From Asterionellopsis glacialis (Eukaryota > Bacillariophyta > Plagiogrammaphyceae > Rhaphoneidales > Asterionellopsidaceae), in the NCBI GenBank assembly GCA_014885115.2, contig WKLE02000152.1:33146-97145 (forward strand): DNA of 64,000 bases, given 5' to 3'. Positions 1 through 11,347 of the stretch are shown piece after piece. Each line of letters starts with the position of its first letter. The stretch's first letter is position 1. Both the position numbers and the translations under genes were made by a program. The notes below the pieces were generated by a model, which saw only the letters and a program-made list of their open reading frames with translations, was not told the origin of the DNA and searched no databases.

Positions 1-565
1 CAAAAAACCAAACAGAGGCGTTGCAATACACAAGACAAGTTACTATGCGAGGCGAAGAATGTGATGAGTGAATGTAATTACTGTAGTTTGCTCTCTTTTT
101 TTGTAATGGGGAGGTTCTTTCTGTCTCTGTTGTCGTTCTTGTGGCAAGGTTACATCGAGCTCTTCTCTTTTTCGCGATGAAAGATCGCTAACCCGAACTA
201 GAGGGTCCTAAGTAAAGCTTGGCTTGCGCTCCGATAAGAATTCTACATACTTTTCACTAACTCTACATTTTTGGATATCGTACTTTCAGCGAGCTTACGC
301 AGTATCAGATATGAAAGATTCATACGGTCTAATAATCCCAGTATAGATTACGGTAGGCAGGACTCCTGCCACCGGACAGTCATTCCCTCGAATGTCCATC
401 TGTCTGCGATTGCTCCGCATGGCCTACGCGCACGATCGCCAGTCACACTAAACTGAGGTCTGTTCATCCTTCCGTTTTCGTCGCGCGTGCTTTGGAGAAA
501 TGTTTTTGTTGCTCCGAGCTTTGCTGCCCAGTGATGACTGACTGGACTACTTACTTACTTGTCTT
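1..565. other. 5' flank of the mitochondrial RNA polymerase gene
   Basis: No coding region or RNA gene is recognisable here. The stretch holds the presumed promoter and 5' untranslated region of the RNA polymerase gene that follows. A GGTCCTA element lies near 206, a motif that recurs in other intergenic stretches of this window (see 61857-62210). A short open frame at 271-456 has no recognisable content. Confidence 0.5.
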
Positions 566-3500
566 GTGCTCACTCAGCTCTGTCAGAACCAGCAAAAACC
601 CAAGAAAATTTCCATGAAAAAGTCAATCCCAACCGAGAGCACTTTGGAAAATCTGTTCCTTGGCACTGACACAGGACACACACAACTTGTCAAGATTGTT
701 TTAGAAACAAGATTTGCATCATCAAAACAACATACATACTACAAAATGCAGTCTCGATTAGCATTCCTTGGACATGATAGTCGAAATCATTTACGTCGGG
801 TTATTGTAGAGAATTCCACGACGACACGACGTAACAAACGACCATTGTCATCGTCGTCGTCGTCCTTGTCGTCATCATCTTGTTGGCAAACAACAAGTGT
901 AGCCAAACAAGAACCCCTCCAAAAGGTGAGTGGAGTTAGTGCTAGTAGAGGATACGTACATTCTACATTGTCGACAAGTAGGACTAGAAGGTCCATGAGT
1001 AGTAGTAGTAGTAGTAGTAATGCTTTCACTTGCACAACTACACGAAGAAGCAGCAGATCATCACCATCGTCTTCATGGTGTAGGTATCATTCATCTGATA
1101 ATACACCACCTACAAGTCGTAATCGTCCTTTGCATACAACTTCGTCCGTATCCAAACCACCACCCTCATCCGAAGTTTTGGCTACCACCATGGATGCCAT
1201 CGATGAGGACGACCATGACAATGATGATATAATTATAGAAGAAGAAATGGATCGTTTAGGTTTTGGAATAGATAATGAAACTACAACATGGGTCCATAAA
1301 GCACCACCTGCATCAGATTTATGGGATACTCATGAAAGTCAAAAAGAAGAAGAAGAACCATCACTGTTGGAACACTTGAATCAAAGCAACCATTATAATA
1401 ATATAAAAGACCAAGATGATGATTTCAATGAACCATCTTTATTGGATCAAATGAATCCTACGGAAAACCTAGATTTTGATGCTGATGGTGAAGAAACCTT
1501 ACAAGAACAAGAAGAACAATATGTCTGGCAAAAAATGTTTCCGCATCATCGACAAGCGGAAAAACGATGTGCTCATGAAATATTATTAAAATTTGACAAG
1601 GAAGATACCAAACCTGACTCGGATAACTTGGCTGACTTGCAATTATGGTTAGAATGTCAATCTCAACGTGAAAGTGAAGAAAAATATGCCAAGGTAATAG
1701 AGGATGCACGACAACGTCAAGATTACGGTAGTATGAATGTTGTGCAACGTCACATATTGCATTGGTACCAACCTCTCAAGGATCGTATTGAACAACAGCA
1801 ACGTAATTTTTTATATTTGGATACAGGTGTTCAACATGATACAGGTACACTCATGGATGATTTTGAATTATCGAAAACTGGATTACGAAAGTACGGGCCG
1901 TATCTGTGTAGTTTACAACCCCAAAAACTTGCTGTTATTACAGCTCATACAGTACTTATGGATTGTTTAACAAATCAAAAACCTGAGTTGCAAAGTTTAC
2001 GTGGTGTGGCTATACGGTTAGCATCGGCCATTGAAGCTGAAGTGAATATACAGCGTGCCATGAAACAGCAAATGGATAATGCACCATTGGAATGGAAACA
2101 ACAAATGATCGCTGAACGTGAAGAAGCTCACAAGGCTGCTACCGACGCAGGTAAAAACAATACCAAAGAAAATTTAGTACAAGGTAGTACAAGTTTAACA
2201 GAATCCAATATATTTGATAGTTGGATGTATGGACCATCCCATTTAAATCGTTTTATTGAGGATGCCAACAAAGGTATTTACAGCGGCAATAATAATAAGA
2301 AACGCATGATGAGAATTGAAAAAGCCAATGCACGAGCACGGGCTATCTTGGAAAATGAAGCTGAATGGGATTCCGCTACAAAAACAATGCTGGGTGTATT
2401 TTTATTAAATCAATTACTAAGCACCGGCACTATACAATATCCAGCACATCGGCGTGTCCATCAAAAAGAAGAAGTTCCTGCGTTTGAATATTCGAAAAAG
2501 TTCAATACCCTTACAAGGAAACGATTAGGAACCTTCACGCTTCATGATGATATGCATAATATGGTCAAAGATGAAAAGTATGAATCTATCAAACCATTTA
2601 GTAATCGTCACAAACCCATGATTTTACCCCCACGTGATTGGGTTTCACCCGATGATGGCGCCTATAGTTGGTTAAAGGCTGAATTCATGCGTACACGTGG
2701 TTGTCAAACACAAAAGGAGGCATTGGATTTGACAGATCTAACAACAGCCTTTGCAGGGTTGAATAGTTTAGGTCGTGTCCCGTGGGTGATTAACAAGAAA
2801 ATATTAGAGGTAGCCGAGCATTGTTGGGCCAATAACATTCCCCTTGGTGATATTCCACCTCAAACAGACTATGATGTTCCACTTCCACCGGAAACAAGTC
2901 CTGATAAGTTCCCACCAAACATGAGAGAATTAAAAACTACGAACCCCGAGTTGCATGCCAAGTACATTGATGAATTTGAGGAGTACCGCACCATGATCCA
3001 AAAACGTGAACGTTTGTTACAACGTAATATGGATTTACGAAGTTTACGGTGTTCTGCCATACTCAAACTAGAAGAAGCAAGACAATTTAAAGACTTTGAG
3101 GCTATTTACTATCCCTACAATATGGACTTTCGTGGCAGAGCCTATCCTATCCCACCGTATCTAAGTAACATTGGATCTGATTTGTGTAGAGGCTTGCTAA
3201 CCTTCGCCGAAGCTAAACCCTTGGGTCCTCGAGGATTGTATTGGCTTAAGGTTCATCTTGCCAACTTGGGTGGTAATGATAAGATTACATTTGATCAACG
3301 GGCACAATTTACAGATGATAATATGGAGAATGTAAGGATGGCAGTCACTCATCCCTTTGGGAAGAATCCAGAACTCAAAGAAACTCAATGGTGGATGAAA
3401 TTAGATGACCCCTTCCAAGGCCTCGCGGCATGTCATGAAATTGTCAACGCCATCGATTCAGGAGATCCTGAAAGCTACATGTGTTCCATGCCTGTTCACA

Positions 3501-4474
3501 TGGACGGATCGTGTAATGGTCTTCAACATTATGCAGCTCTTGGTCTTGATACTGTGGGAGGTGCAGCTGTCAACCTCTGTAACAGTGACAAACCTAGTGA
3601 TGTGTATATTGGAGTCATGGAAGAAGTAATTCGGTTGGTTGCCGAAGAGGCTGAGAAGGACTTGGGGTTTGATACTTCTGATCCAGAAAAATTTACCACT
3701 GAAGAAATGAAAGCCTTCAAGTCAAACAGGTCAGCCAAGCTAGTGAATGGCCTTATCGATCGTGGCGTTGTGAAGAGAACAGTGATGACCAGTGTTTATG
3801 GTGTCACTTTCATTGGTGCCAAAGAACAAATTCGTGAAAAGATCACCGAAAAACTTGAGGAGAGAGGACATGACATTGACGAAATTGACGATGAAATCTT
3901 CCAAGCATGCTCGTACCTCGCCAAAATTACGATGGACGTTATGGGTCAGCTCTTTGTGGGCGCAAGACAAACCATGAACTGGCTTACAACCAGTGCACGT
4001 TTGATATCTGCGTACGAGCAGCCAGTAGCATGGATATCACCCATTGGTGTACCCTGTGTCCAACCCTATCGACAACAAAGATCGTACATGGTCACTACTT
4101 TTTTGCAAAAAGTTACCCTTGTTGATAATTCTGACGATCTTCCTGTTCACAAGTCACGACAAGTTTCAGCCTTCCCACCCAACTATGTGCATTCCTTAGA
4201 TTCATCACACATGCTTTTGACAGCACTTGAAATGGAAAAGAGAGGTTTGACGTTTTCAGCTGTTCATGATTCCTTTTGGACTCATGCCTGTGATGTTGAT
4301 GAAATGAATGAAGCACTTCGTGAATGCTTTGTTGATTTGTACAAACAACCGTTGCTTGAAAATCTCAAGGCAGGATGGGAAATGCGTTATCCTGACATTG
4401 AATTCCCTGATATCCCCGAAAGAGGTGACCTCGACCTCGATGAAGTGAAATCAGCACCTTACTTCTTCCAGTAG
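566..4474 (+). CDS. Mitochondrial DNA-directed RNA polymerase, T7-like single subunit
   Basis: Single-subunit RNA polymerase of the T7/Rpo41 family, which transcribes the organelle genome, normally the mitochondrial one. One open exon of 1302 codons. The polymerase core is unmistakable: motif A DGSCNGLQHYAAL with the metal-binding Asp at about residue 980, motif B RGVVKRTVMTSVYG at about 1066, and motif C HDSFW with the second catalytic Asp at about 1235. The block MDFRGRAYPIPPYLS upstream of motif A is also typical. A start at 746 (residue 61, MQSRLAFLGHDSRNH) gives a basic, Ser-rich presequence that looks more like a mitochondrial targeting peptide than the upstream Met, so 746 may be the real start. 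Long Ser runs encoded by TCG and AGT triplet repeats and an acidic stretch (about residues 210-320) precede the conserved part. Mitochondrial location is inferred from family and presequence; plastid or dual targeting is not excluded. Confidence 0.95.
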   Translation: MLTQLCQNQQKPKKISMKKSIPTESTLENLFLGTDTGHTQLVKIVLETRFASSKQHTYYKMQSRLAFLGHDSRNHLRRVIVENSTTTRRNKRPLSSSSSSLSSSSCWQTTSVAKQEPLQKVSGVSASRGYVHSTLSTSRTRRSMSSSSSSSNAFTCTTTRRSSRSSPSSSWCRYHSSDNTPPTSRNRPLHTTSSVSKPPPSSEVLATTMDAIDEDDHDNDDIIIEEEMDRLGFGIDNETTTWVHKAPPASDLWDTHESQKEEEEPSLLEHLNQSNHYNNIKDQDDDFNEPSLLDQMNPTENLDFDADGEETLQEQEEQYVWQKMFPHHRQAEKRCAHEILLKFDKEDTKPDSDNLADLQLWLECQSQRESEEKYAKVIEDARQRQDYGSMNVVQRHILHWYQPLKDRIEQQQRNFLYLDTGVQHDTGTLMDDFELSKTGLRKYGPYLCSLQPQKLAVITAHTVLMDCLTNQKPELQSLRGVAIRLASAIEAEVNIQRAMKQQMDNAPLEWKQQMIAEREEAHKAATDAGKNNTKENLVQGSTSLTESNIFDSWMYGPSHLNRFIEDANKGIYSGNNNKKRMMRIEKANARARAILENEAEWDSATKTMLGVFLLNQLLSTGTIQYPAHRRVHQKEEVPAFEYSKKFNTLTRKRLGTFTLHDDMHNMVKDEKYESIKPFSNRHKPMILPPRDWVSPDDGAYSWLKAEFMRTRGCQTQKEALDLTDLTTAFAGLNSLGRVPWVINKKILEVAEHCWANNIPLGDIPPQTDYDVPLPPETSPDKFPPNMRELKTTNPELHAKYIDEFEEYRTMIQKRERLLQRNMDLRSLRCSAILKLEEARQFKDFEAIYYPYNMDFRGRAYPIPPYLSNIGSDLCRGLLTFAEAKPLGPRGLYWLKVHLANLGGNDKITFDQRAQFTDDNMENVRMAVTHPFGKNPELKETQWWMKLDDPFQGLAACHEIVNAIDSGDPESYMCSMPVHMDGSCNGLQHYAALGLDTVGGAAVNLCNSDKPSDVYIGVMEEVIRLVAEEAEKDLGFDTSDPEKFTTEEMKAFKSNRSAKLVNGLIDRGVVKRTVMTSVYGVTFIGAKEQIREKITEKLEERGHDIDEIDDEIFQACSYLAKITMDVMGQLFVGARQTMNWLTTSARLISAYEQPVAWISPIGVPCVQPYRQQRSYMVTTFLQKVTLVDNSDDLPVHKSRQVSAFPPNYVHSLDSSHMLLTALEMEKRGLTFSAVHDSFWTHACDVDEMNEALRECFVDLYKQPLLENLKAGWEMRYPDIEFPDIPERGDLDLDEVKSAPYFFQ

Positions 4475-4662
4475 ATTTCCGTGAACTAGTATTACTGTAG
4501 AATGTCTCATATATCAAAAGATTGTATTAGCTATTAACATTTAAAAACCTTTGTGTGATGTTTAATTTATTGTCAAACTTCTTATTGCAAAGACTGACTA
4601 GAGTGTGATACTCAAAACCATACGAATAAGCATTCTTGACACAAGATGGCAATATATTCAGC

Positions 4663-6476
4663 TTATGTGCTTTCGGCTTCGATTTCCTTTGCAGGTTCCC
4701 AGATGGGAGTTCCTGCAACTTCACGCTTCCTCAAGTAGAGGAAAAAACCGATTGCTGATACTGTAACTACTCCAGCGACGGTACCAAGCGCAATAGGTAA
4801 GGCCTCTGAACTCGAAGAAGAGTTAGATTTATCTTTGCATGGAGATGCATCATCATAGTAGTCTCCGTTGGCTTTGTCCCAAAGACCACCAACGTCTTTG
4901 CAGGTAATGCCCATACAATCATATTGTCTTTCAAATGCATTCTTTACCGCAAGAAAGTCAGTGTCACTCGCACCGACCTTCATGTTGTCGTAAATAATCT
5001 TGGCATCTGCAACGCTGCATTTGTGAACAATAGGAAGAACAGATGCAGCAAAAACTGCCCCTTCGGCGGCCTCTTTCTCAGCACTTGTAGGAATCCTTTC
5101 GACCTTATGGGCGTAGCGAATGGTGCCTTGAACAAGGGGGATAGCCATGAGCTCAGCCACGCGCTCTTTATCTACACGGGCTTCATCACAATTCCCGAGG
5201 ACGAGGTTTAGTTGACCGAGAGCAAATAGCTGCATGAGATCATAGTTAACCTTGGCTGTTCCTGCTTCTTCTTTACCTTGAGTTCCACAGGTCTTGTAGT
5301 CTTTGCATCTCTTGTCGGCAAGTCCATAAAGGAGTTTTCCATCACCAGAACCATCATTGCCCTCAAGGGATCCGGTGTAGAAAGCTACACCTTCATCCCA
5401 TGCATGTACAGGATCATCGTTGCATTGAATGCAACCTCTCTTGCAATCATCGAGTGCATCTTCAAACTCTCGGATGACGTACATCCATACGTTCATGTAG
5501 GCTGTACCTTTCTTGATGACTTCCTTCTGACCCGCTTCTCCATACAATCCGAAGTTCGCGTTTCCGTTATTAAATTGGGTTCTGACGCCACTGAAGGCGG
5601 ACATGACCCAATGGTCTGCATAGTCGCCCTTTCCGTAGTAAGCGACAAACTTTTCATAATCCACATACCCACTCATTTTGTCTTCAGCTTTGGTACTGAA
5701 ACCTTGGATATGTCTTGCATTTAGGTTGTCCATTTCAACGTTGTAGGTGTAGTTGTAAACAACAGAATCAATAAGCAACTCGCCTTCGGCGGCAAAGCCT
5801 GTGTTTAACAGAGATAAAAAGAAAAGGCGGACCAAACTTGTTAGAGAAAGGGATACGAATACTGGTGAAATGACACATTTGAAAAGATCTTACATCCTTT
5901 AGTGTTTGCTTTTACTGTTTGCGAAAGTGCTCCAACTTGACAGTTGACATAGTTATCTTGATCATCACTTGTTGCGTACTGGATTCTAATCTCTGTTGAA
6001 TCTTTAGGAAAGTCGGCAATTGCTTTACCGAAGACTTGTGTTCCATCTTCTTTTGCACCCTTGATACCAGTACCCTTCTCTAGAAGCTTTTGGAGAGGAG
6101 ATGCAAGTTTCACTTTCGCGTAGGACTTCGAATGTGCTCCCTGTTGATAAATATCACGAGCAAGGGCAATCGAGTCACTTGTTCCATCATTAAGCTGGAT
6201 CTCAATCTCTTGTTGGTCAAGATCGATGGCCGCCTGAAAAAAGATCCACAAAAATATTTGTAAGGAAGACAAGTGCAATAAATTGGTAGAAGACATGTAG
6301 GTTTAGGGAATTTTTACTCTTACATGATCCGTTACCTGTGATCCAGGCTGGTATCCAGCGATACTTTCAAAGCTTAGTTTACGAGATGTAGAAGCACGGA
6401 GCGAAGAGCTTTCTTGTGCCGACACACTACCTTGAGCAATCAACATTGCTAACGCCTGAAATTTGAAAGATACCAT
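4663..6476 (-). CDS. FEA1-like (low-iron-inducible periplasmic type) membrane-anchored surface protein
   Basis: Three exons read on the minus strand: 6476-6336, 6233-5894 and 5798-4663; junctions are GT-AG and keep one frame. The protein starts with a signal peptide (MVSFKFQALAMLIAQGSVSA), then two related extracellular halves, and ends with one membrane helix (IALGTVAGVVTVSAIGFFLY) followed by a basic stop-transfer RKR and a short cytoplasmic tail. The motif HAWDEGVAFYTGSLEG and clustered Cys (CKRGCIQC, RCKDYKTC) resemble algal FEA1/H43 proteins, which bind or assimilate iron at the cell surface in Chlamydomonas. I recognise the family by these motifs from memory, so the iron role is an inference. 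A Ser run precedes the membrane helix. The first-exon start is the weakest point: TTTCAG just after it could be a splice acceptor for a further upstream exon. Convergent with the RNA polymerase gene. Confidence 0.62.
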
Positions 6477-6895
6477 TTTTTATGATAATACAGAACTTGA
6501 ATGTACACCAGGTTGTTCTCTTTGATAGACACTGTGACAATCAGCAAAACGAAGGCTATGTGAGATTAGAATTTAAAATTCCGAATAGAAAAGGTTGGTT
6601 GAAATTCTCAGATTTCAGAGGAGAAATCATCGTACCTTGTGAATTTATGATACCTTGAGAGAACAAAGAAAATGTTTGGAGTTTTCCATATTCCCTAAAA
6701 AAAAATAGTATCCATAGATGACGAGGGTCCTCTAGAGAAGTACCTCTTACCGTGGGATCAGTAAGAAAATGAACGTGAGAATAAATTACCCATCACACAT
6801 CGTCGATCACGTAGAATGCAGTAGAGATCTATGCAAAACATTTCCCAAACGCGTGTCCTGCACGATTAGTTGGCCAAAATTCGCGTGGGTGCTCA

Positions 6896-7471
6896 GTGAA
6901 TAGCACGCGTCTCCACTTAAAACAAGCACTTCTTTTGTTATCACATTTTATAACTGTGCCCTCTACTGGAGAGACTTTCCACATTTTAATTTCAATGTTG
7001 GCAGTTAGTAGAGCAGATGCTACAGAGCTCGTAGCATTTGCAAACGTGTCAAATGCACTAAAATCTGAAAATGTTGAATTCGAGGTATACAGTACGAGAC
7101 ACGTGTTTCTAGAGGACCTCATGATCCAGAACCATAATAATATTGTCCGGTACCAATCAATCATCATGCATACTCGCATTCCATTTGATTATGAAGTTTT
7201 TGAAATGCGCTTAACTTCCACTTGTAGTTACAGCATCTGTTGCGACCTTTCCCCGGGAAAAGTGAGACATCTTTTGAGCATGAAATATGCAATGCCATGC
7301 TTCAAGCTACTATTACCACGGAAGGATGGATCTCATTCAATTCGATCAAACTACGTATTTATTCTAAATAAAAATTGTAGGAATAAATATTTATATGTTC
7401 TTGCCTTCCACTTGTACTTGTACAGACTTTGTTTGCGTTCTCTCGATCTGTCCACGCGATATAGTGAGTAA
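6896..7471 (+). CDS. Unassigned open reading frame, doubtful gene
   Basis: An open frame of 191 codons starting at ATG, with no recognisable domain, signal peptide or membrane segment. An overlapping frame on the opposite strand (6829-7179) looks equally plausible, which argues that neither is under clear coding constraint. I list it only because it is the longest frame in this gene-poor stretch. It could equally be part of the upstream region of the FEA1-like gene. Confidence 0.15.
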   Translation: MNSTRLHLKQALLLLSHFITVPSTGETFHILISMLAVSRADATELVAFANVSNALKSENVEFEVYSTRHVFLEDLMIQNHNNIVRYQSIIMHTRIPFDYEVFEMRLTSTCSYSICCDLSPGKVRHLLSMKYAMPCFKLLLPRKDGSHSIRSNYVFILNKNCRNKYLYVLAFHLYLYRLCLRSLDLSTRYSE

Positions 7472-8506
7472 CAAGACAATGCTGTGAGAGTGAGAAATGC
7501 AATTCAATGTTTCCAAGTATAACTATATGAGAAGAATGCTTATGTCACGTCTCTGCAATTTCATGCCAAATTAAAATCTCACGGACGATGGATGATTAGT
7601 TGCACATGTATGTACAGTTTGGTCCAGTCCAGTATCCATTACCCAATATGAGTGGCCAACAAAGAATAGTTCTTTTTTACGATATATGGCATATTTTTTT
7701 GGTGTAATTCAGTACAAATGTGAACGTAACCGGTGGTTTTTCAAAAGTTATCAAGAATAGAATACAATCGTTCCGAGAAACACATGCTGGAATCGTTACA
7801 ACGATCTACTTTTGGTACATTCAGCTTCTTCATCATGACAATTACCGGTTGGTTTCCTGACTTGTTGGATTCATCAACAAACGAACCTTTCAGTGACAAA
7901 TTGAGCAAGCTGCCCCCAAAAAAATGAATGACAATTCGATTATGCATAACCGTTAAACATTTGCTATGCTCACTATGTTGCTTTATTTCTGTAGGTGTAT
8001 TGTAGTAAACGGAGTTCAAAATTTATATGTGTGCTTTGAAAAATCGCTTATCCGCCAGGGCGTGTACAGGATTTGCACTTTCTAGAAAGGATAACAAATC
8101 TTGGTCAAAGATGTCTTGCACTTATATAAGAATAATATAGAAAGGAATTTACTTTTTTTCTAGTGATTTTTTTTCTAAAAAAAGAACAATATCTAAAATG
8201 ATTACTACAGCAATTGCTCTCTTGGATAGAACATTTTCATTTCCGTAAACCAACCATGTTTTTATAAACATTTGATGAAAGTATTGAAAAGCAGTATTTT
8301 TCTCTAGAAAAAGATAATTTAAACGATAATCGCGATTAAGTACCTCTAAATGGAGGAGAGATAGAGTTGTTCGTTTTGGAAAATGGTGTGTGAAATAAAG
8401 CTCTTGTGGCACACATGATTTTGAAAATGTGAGATCTTGTTGCACATACTCTAGCGATCCTCAACGGTCGGTTTTTAACGTTCGAATAAAAATACTTAGA
8501 CAAAAA

Positions 8507-8514
8507 TGACGTCA
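8507..8514. promoter_or_regulatory. CRE-type palindrome TGACGTCA
   Basis: A perfect eight-base palindrome that is the consensus binding site of CREB/ATF-like bZIP factors. It lies 394 bases before the LC8 start codon. bZIP factors acting through TGACGTCA are known to respond to CO2/cAMP in the diatom Phaeodactylum. Whether this single site is used here is unknown. Confidence 0.3.
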
Positions 8515-8907
8515 TCTTGCGGTATTCACTTTAAAAACATGTTTTTGCGTGGACACTTCTACTTCTTCAACATGTGTCTTCGGTACAGTGAGGGAAGTAC
8601 ACACCTGAAACGGTAGGACACTGGGTAGAAGGAAGATCCTGGACAAGAAAGCTACGCAACGGACGGCAACCACAACAGCAGCTGCTCCAACATAGCAAAG
8701 CCCTCTTGTGTGTGGTCGTGGGTAACATTTACACAGACATTACACGGTAGGGAAACGAAGCCACCGACGATACCAACAAAACATACATTAGAGGTCATCG
8801 TTGGCTCTAGAGCTATTTGCTGTAGACATTTCATCCACTCTCCTTGATTTCAGACAACCCTCCCTCTACAAGAACCATTGAATCAGAAACATCAGATAGT
8901 GGCTAAA

Positions 8908-9387
8908 ATGACAGAACAACGAAAGGCCGTGATCAAAAATGCAGACATGTCTGAAACAATGCAACAAGATGCCGTAGACTGTGCGTCCCAAGCTCTATCA
9001 AAGTACAATATTGAAAAGGTATGTTAAGCTGTAATGTGGCAGCACATATGATATACGTCGTGGATTTAACGTGGTTGCCAAGTTGTGGATTGAGCTAAAG
9101 GCATGAAAGTGCAAAGGATGGCTGCATACAGTTCGCTGATCATGTTGCTATGATTTTTAAATTGCGTCTAACCCTTGAACTCACGATACGTTTCGTTTTA
9201 CTTCACCCCTCTCTCTCTTCCACAGGATGTTGCTGCCTTTATAAAGAAAGAATTTGATAAAAAATACAATCCTACTTGGCATGTCATTGTTGGAAGGAAT
9301 TTCGGAAGTTATGTCACACATGAAACCAAACATTTCATCTACTTTTATTTGGGTCAAGTTGCAATCTTGTTGTTCAAGAGTGGATAA
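8908..9387 (+). CDS. DYNLL: Dynein light chain LC8
   Basis: LC8 is a small dimeric hub protein of axonemal and cytoplasmic dynein and of many other complexes. Exon 1 is 8908-9018 (37 codons, [14 protein letters not shown] to KYNIEK) and exon 2 is 9226-9387, joined by a 207-base GT-AG intron in phase 0. The 90-residue product is near-identical to animal LC8 over its whole length, including [20 protein letters not shown] and the terminal [17 protein letters not shown]. The intron falls exactly between the conserved IEK and [10 protein letters not shown] blocks. No other start is possible without losing the family N terminus. The match is strong enough to leave no real alternative. Confidence 0.97.
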
Positions 9388-9702
9388 ATTATTATTTATA
9401 CACCCGAGCTTATATTGCTCCTACTGGTGGGGACACAGTTTATATGTATTCTTAAAAAATAAACGAAAACAATGGAAAAACAACTCAATCGATCGATACG
9501 AACAACAATCTATATAGGAGGAGAATGGTTGATCATTTGACATTTCAACTGCAAAAGTAAAAAGAGTAGAGACTAGATCTTGCTTTTGACAATACAGATC
9601 TATTAGTTTTAGCCAACTGATGCATTTTTCTGAGTTGTTTATCATGTCCTCCCGCGATGTATCATGTACATTCAAAAATCGTCTATTTTCTTCTTCTTTT
9701 CA
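9388..9702. other. Convergent 3' intergenic stretch
   Basis: AT-rich sequence between the 3' ends of LC8 and the DUF1995 gene. AATAAA at 9458-9463 may serve as the LC8 polyadenylation signal. Nothing else is recognised. Confidence 0.4.
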
Positions 9703-10710
9703 TTAAAGACGTCCTCCAAATCCTTGAGACCAACGGTCATTGCCAATGGCATACCTCTTGAAACTTTCATCCCGCACTAACTCGGAGACTTCACGTAACG
9801 ATGGTTTTTGTTTGTAGGTTTGTAGTACTTCACAGTTTCCATCTGGCTTTTCAATGATTGCTTGCCATGGACCGGGGAATGCACGGAAAACCCATCCCTT
9901 TGATATGCGTTTTAAATAATAGGCTTCTTCAAATCCTTTCTTGTTACCCAAATCGTACGTGGTTGAATACGAATTATTCATCACAATAAAGGGAGCATTG
10001 GGTGATCCGTGAGCACTAATTAATCTCTCCCACGTTTCTTCTCCACCAGGATTAACACACAAAATGGTCTCTCCGTTACGACCTTCCTGTCGAGCCTTGG
10101 CAGAAAGAAGGACACCACTACGACTCAAGTCACCCATGGATTTGATTTTGCTAAAGCTGACCTGTTCAGCCGTCAAGACAGCACAGGGTTTGCCTCCAAG
10201 TGCACCACCCTTGGCAGCACTTGCAATTTTCTTGGCCCAATAAATATTGGAGTATGCAATGAGTTGTCGTGAAATTTCGGATCCTGGTTTGTATCCACCC
10301 TCAAACTTGAGATCCTTCGCGACAACGCTCGTACCAAACTTTTTATTTAAAGGAGTACCAAACCGTACTTCTTCAACATTGGGTACAGGAGGAAAGTTTA
10401 CTTCAATTTTTTTCTGAGCAGTAGGTTGGTATAGAATATTTGGAAAAAATAATCTTTGTTTTAGAGAAAGATTTTTAGATTGAATGTGTCGTAGCCAACA
10501 TACTGTACAAGCAGACTAATTTTTTTTTAAAAATCTCACCTTTCCTGACGAAATAGCTTTGGCAACCGCAGTACTAGCTTGTTTAGCAATTTGATCATTG
10601 AACCAACCATCATACAATTTTGGCATATCTTTGCCTCCATCGATCATGGGAACAAAAGCGGATCCCATGGGGATCGACGCAAGAAGGAAGAAAAAAGACT
10701 GAAACTTCAT
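9703..10710 (-). CDS. Plastid-targeted DUF1995 protein
   Basis: Two exons on the minus strand, 10710-10540 and 10413-9703, joined in phase 0 through a GTGAGA donor and CTCAG acceptor; product 293 residues. The N terminus MKFQSFFFLLASIPMGSAFVP is a signal peptide whose cleavage site is followed by Phe, the diatom bipartite plastid import signature, so the start at 10710 is preferred over an upstream Met at 10749. The mature part has DUF1995 features: an early IAKQAS.AVAKAISSGK helix, NPGGEETWERLI, then NNSYSTTYDLGNKKGFEEAYYLKR and GWVFRAFPGPW. DUF1995 occurs in chloroplast proteins such as LPA3 of plants, a photosystem II accumulation factor. The precise role of this copy cannot be told from sequence. 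Convergent with LC8. Confidence 0.85.
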
Positions 10711-11347
10711 GGCAACACTAATGAAAAACCTACGATAATGTATTTTCAATAAAGAGGTGTGAGATATTGTCCGTCAAAGAATCGATGTGCTACGATAAAA
10801 TACGCAATCACAAGCAGGAAAAATGAACAATAAAACTGTACGAACATTCAGAAAGAACACAACGCGTTCCAACAAGAAGGAACAAACAGGGAAAAGCCAA
10901 CAAGAAAGACACCCCAAAAGGGCGGGTGAGACGAGTGTCGGAGGTGAGAAAAAAATCTACGTAGTCTAGAGAGATCCGCAAGAGGTTGAAGTGCGAAAAT
11001 GTGACGTGTCGACAGTCGTCCATGTACCGGACGGTACTTATGCTAACTGCCACCATTAACTCTAACACTAAATATCCTTTAGCATATTACGAAAAAGATA
11101 AATCTTCATGAGAGAGGAAAATCTAAAACTGGTTTTCTTGCTACCCCGAGTCATTGTTCTGACAGAGATGAGTGTCTTATAATAATAACTAGCCCTAATT
11201 TTGGAACATACAAATTCTAAAATGGATAAAACCGGAAATATCTTTCAAATATTTCATACAGTATGTGAAGGAATCTAGGAAAGACGTGTAGAGAAGGAAA
11301 TGGATATCGATAACCAATGGTTCCTCCAGCTCAATCTCTAAAGCATA
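10711..11347. other. Intergenic stretch upstream of the DUF1995 gene
   Basis: Presumed promoter of the DUF1995 gene. It contains TCTAGAGAGA at 10965-10974 and two GGTAC/GTACCGG elements near 11022-11037. No gene or RNA is recognised. Confidence 0.4.

Larger units (their letters stand above)
6477..8907. other. 2.4-kb intergenic stretch between FEA1-like gene and LC8
   Basis: Flanked by two divergently transcribed genes, so both promoters should lie here. It contains a CTAGAGA element at 6732-6739, a perfect TGACGTCA palindrome at 8507-8514, and open frames on both strands near 6.8-7.5 kb that I cannot assign. The part from about 7.6 to 8.4 kb is AT-rich with homopolymer runs. No tRNA or snRNA was recognised. 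Confidence 0.5.

Noticed and set aside
6829..7179. Minus-strand frame of 116 codons
   Set aside because: No domain, and it competes with an equally plausible frame on the other strand, so neither is convincing.
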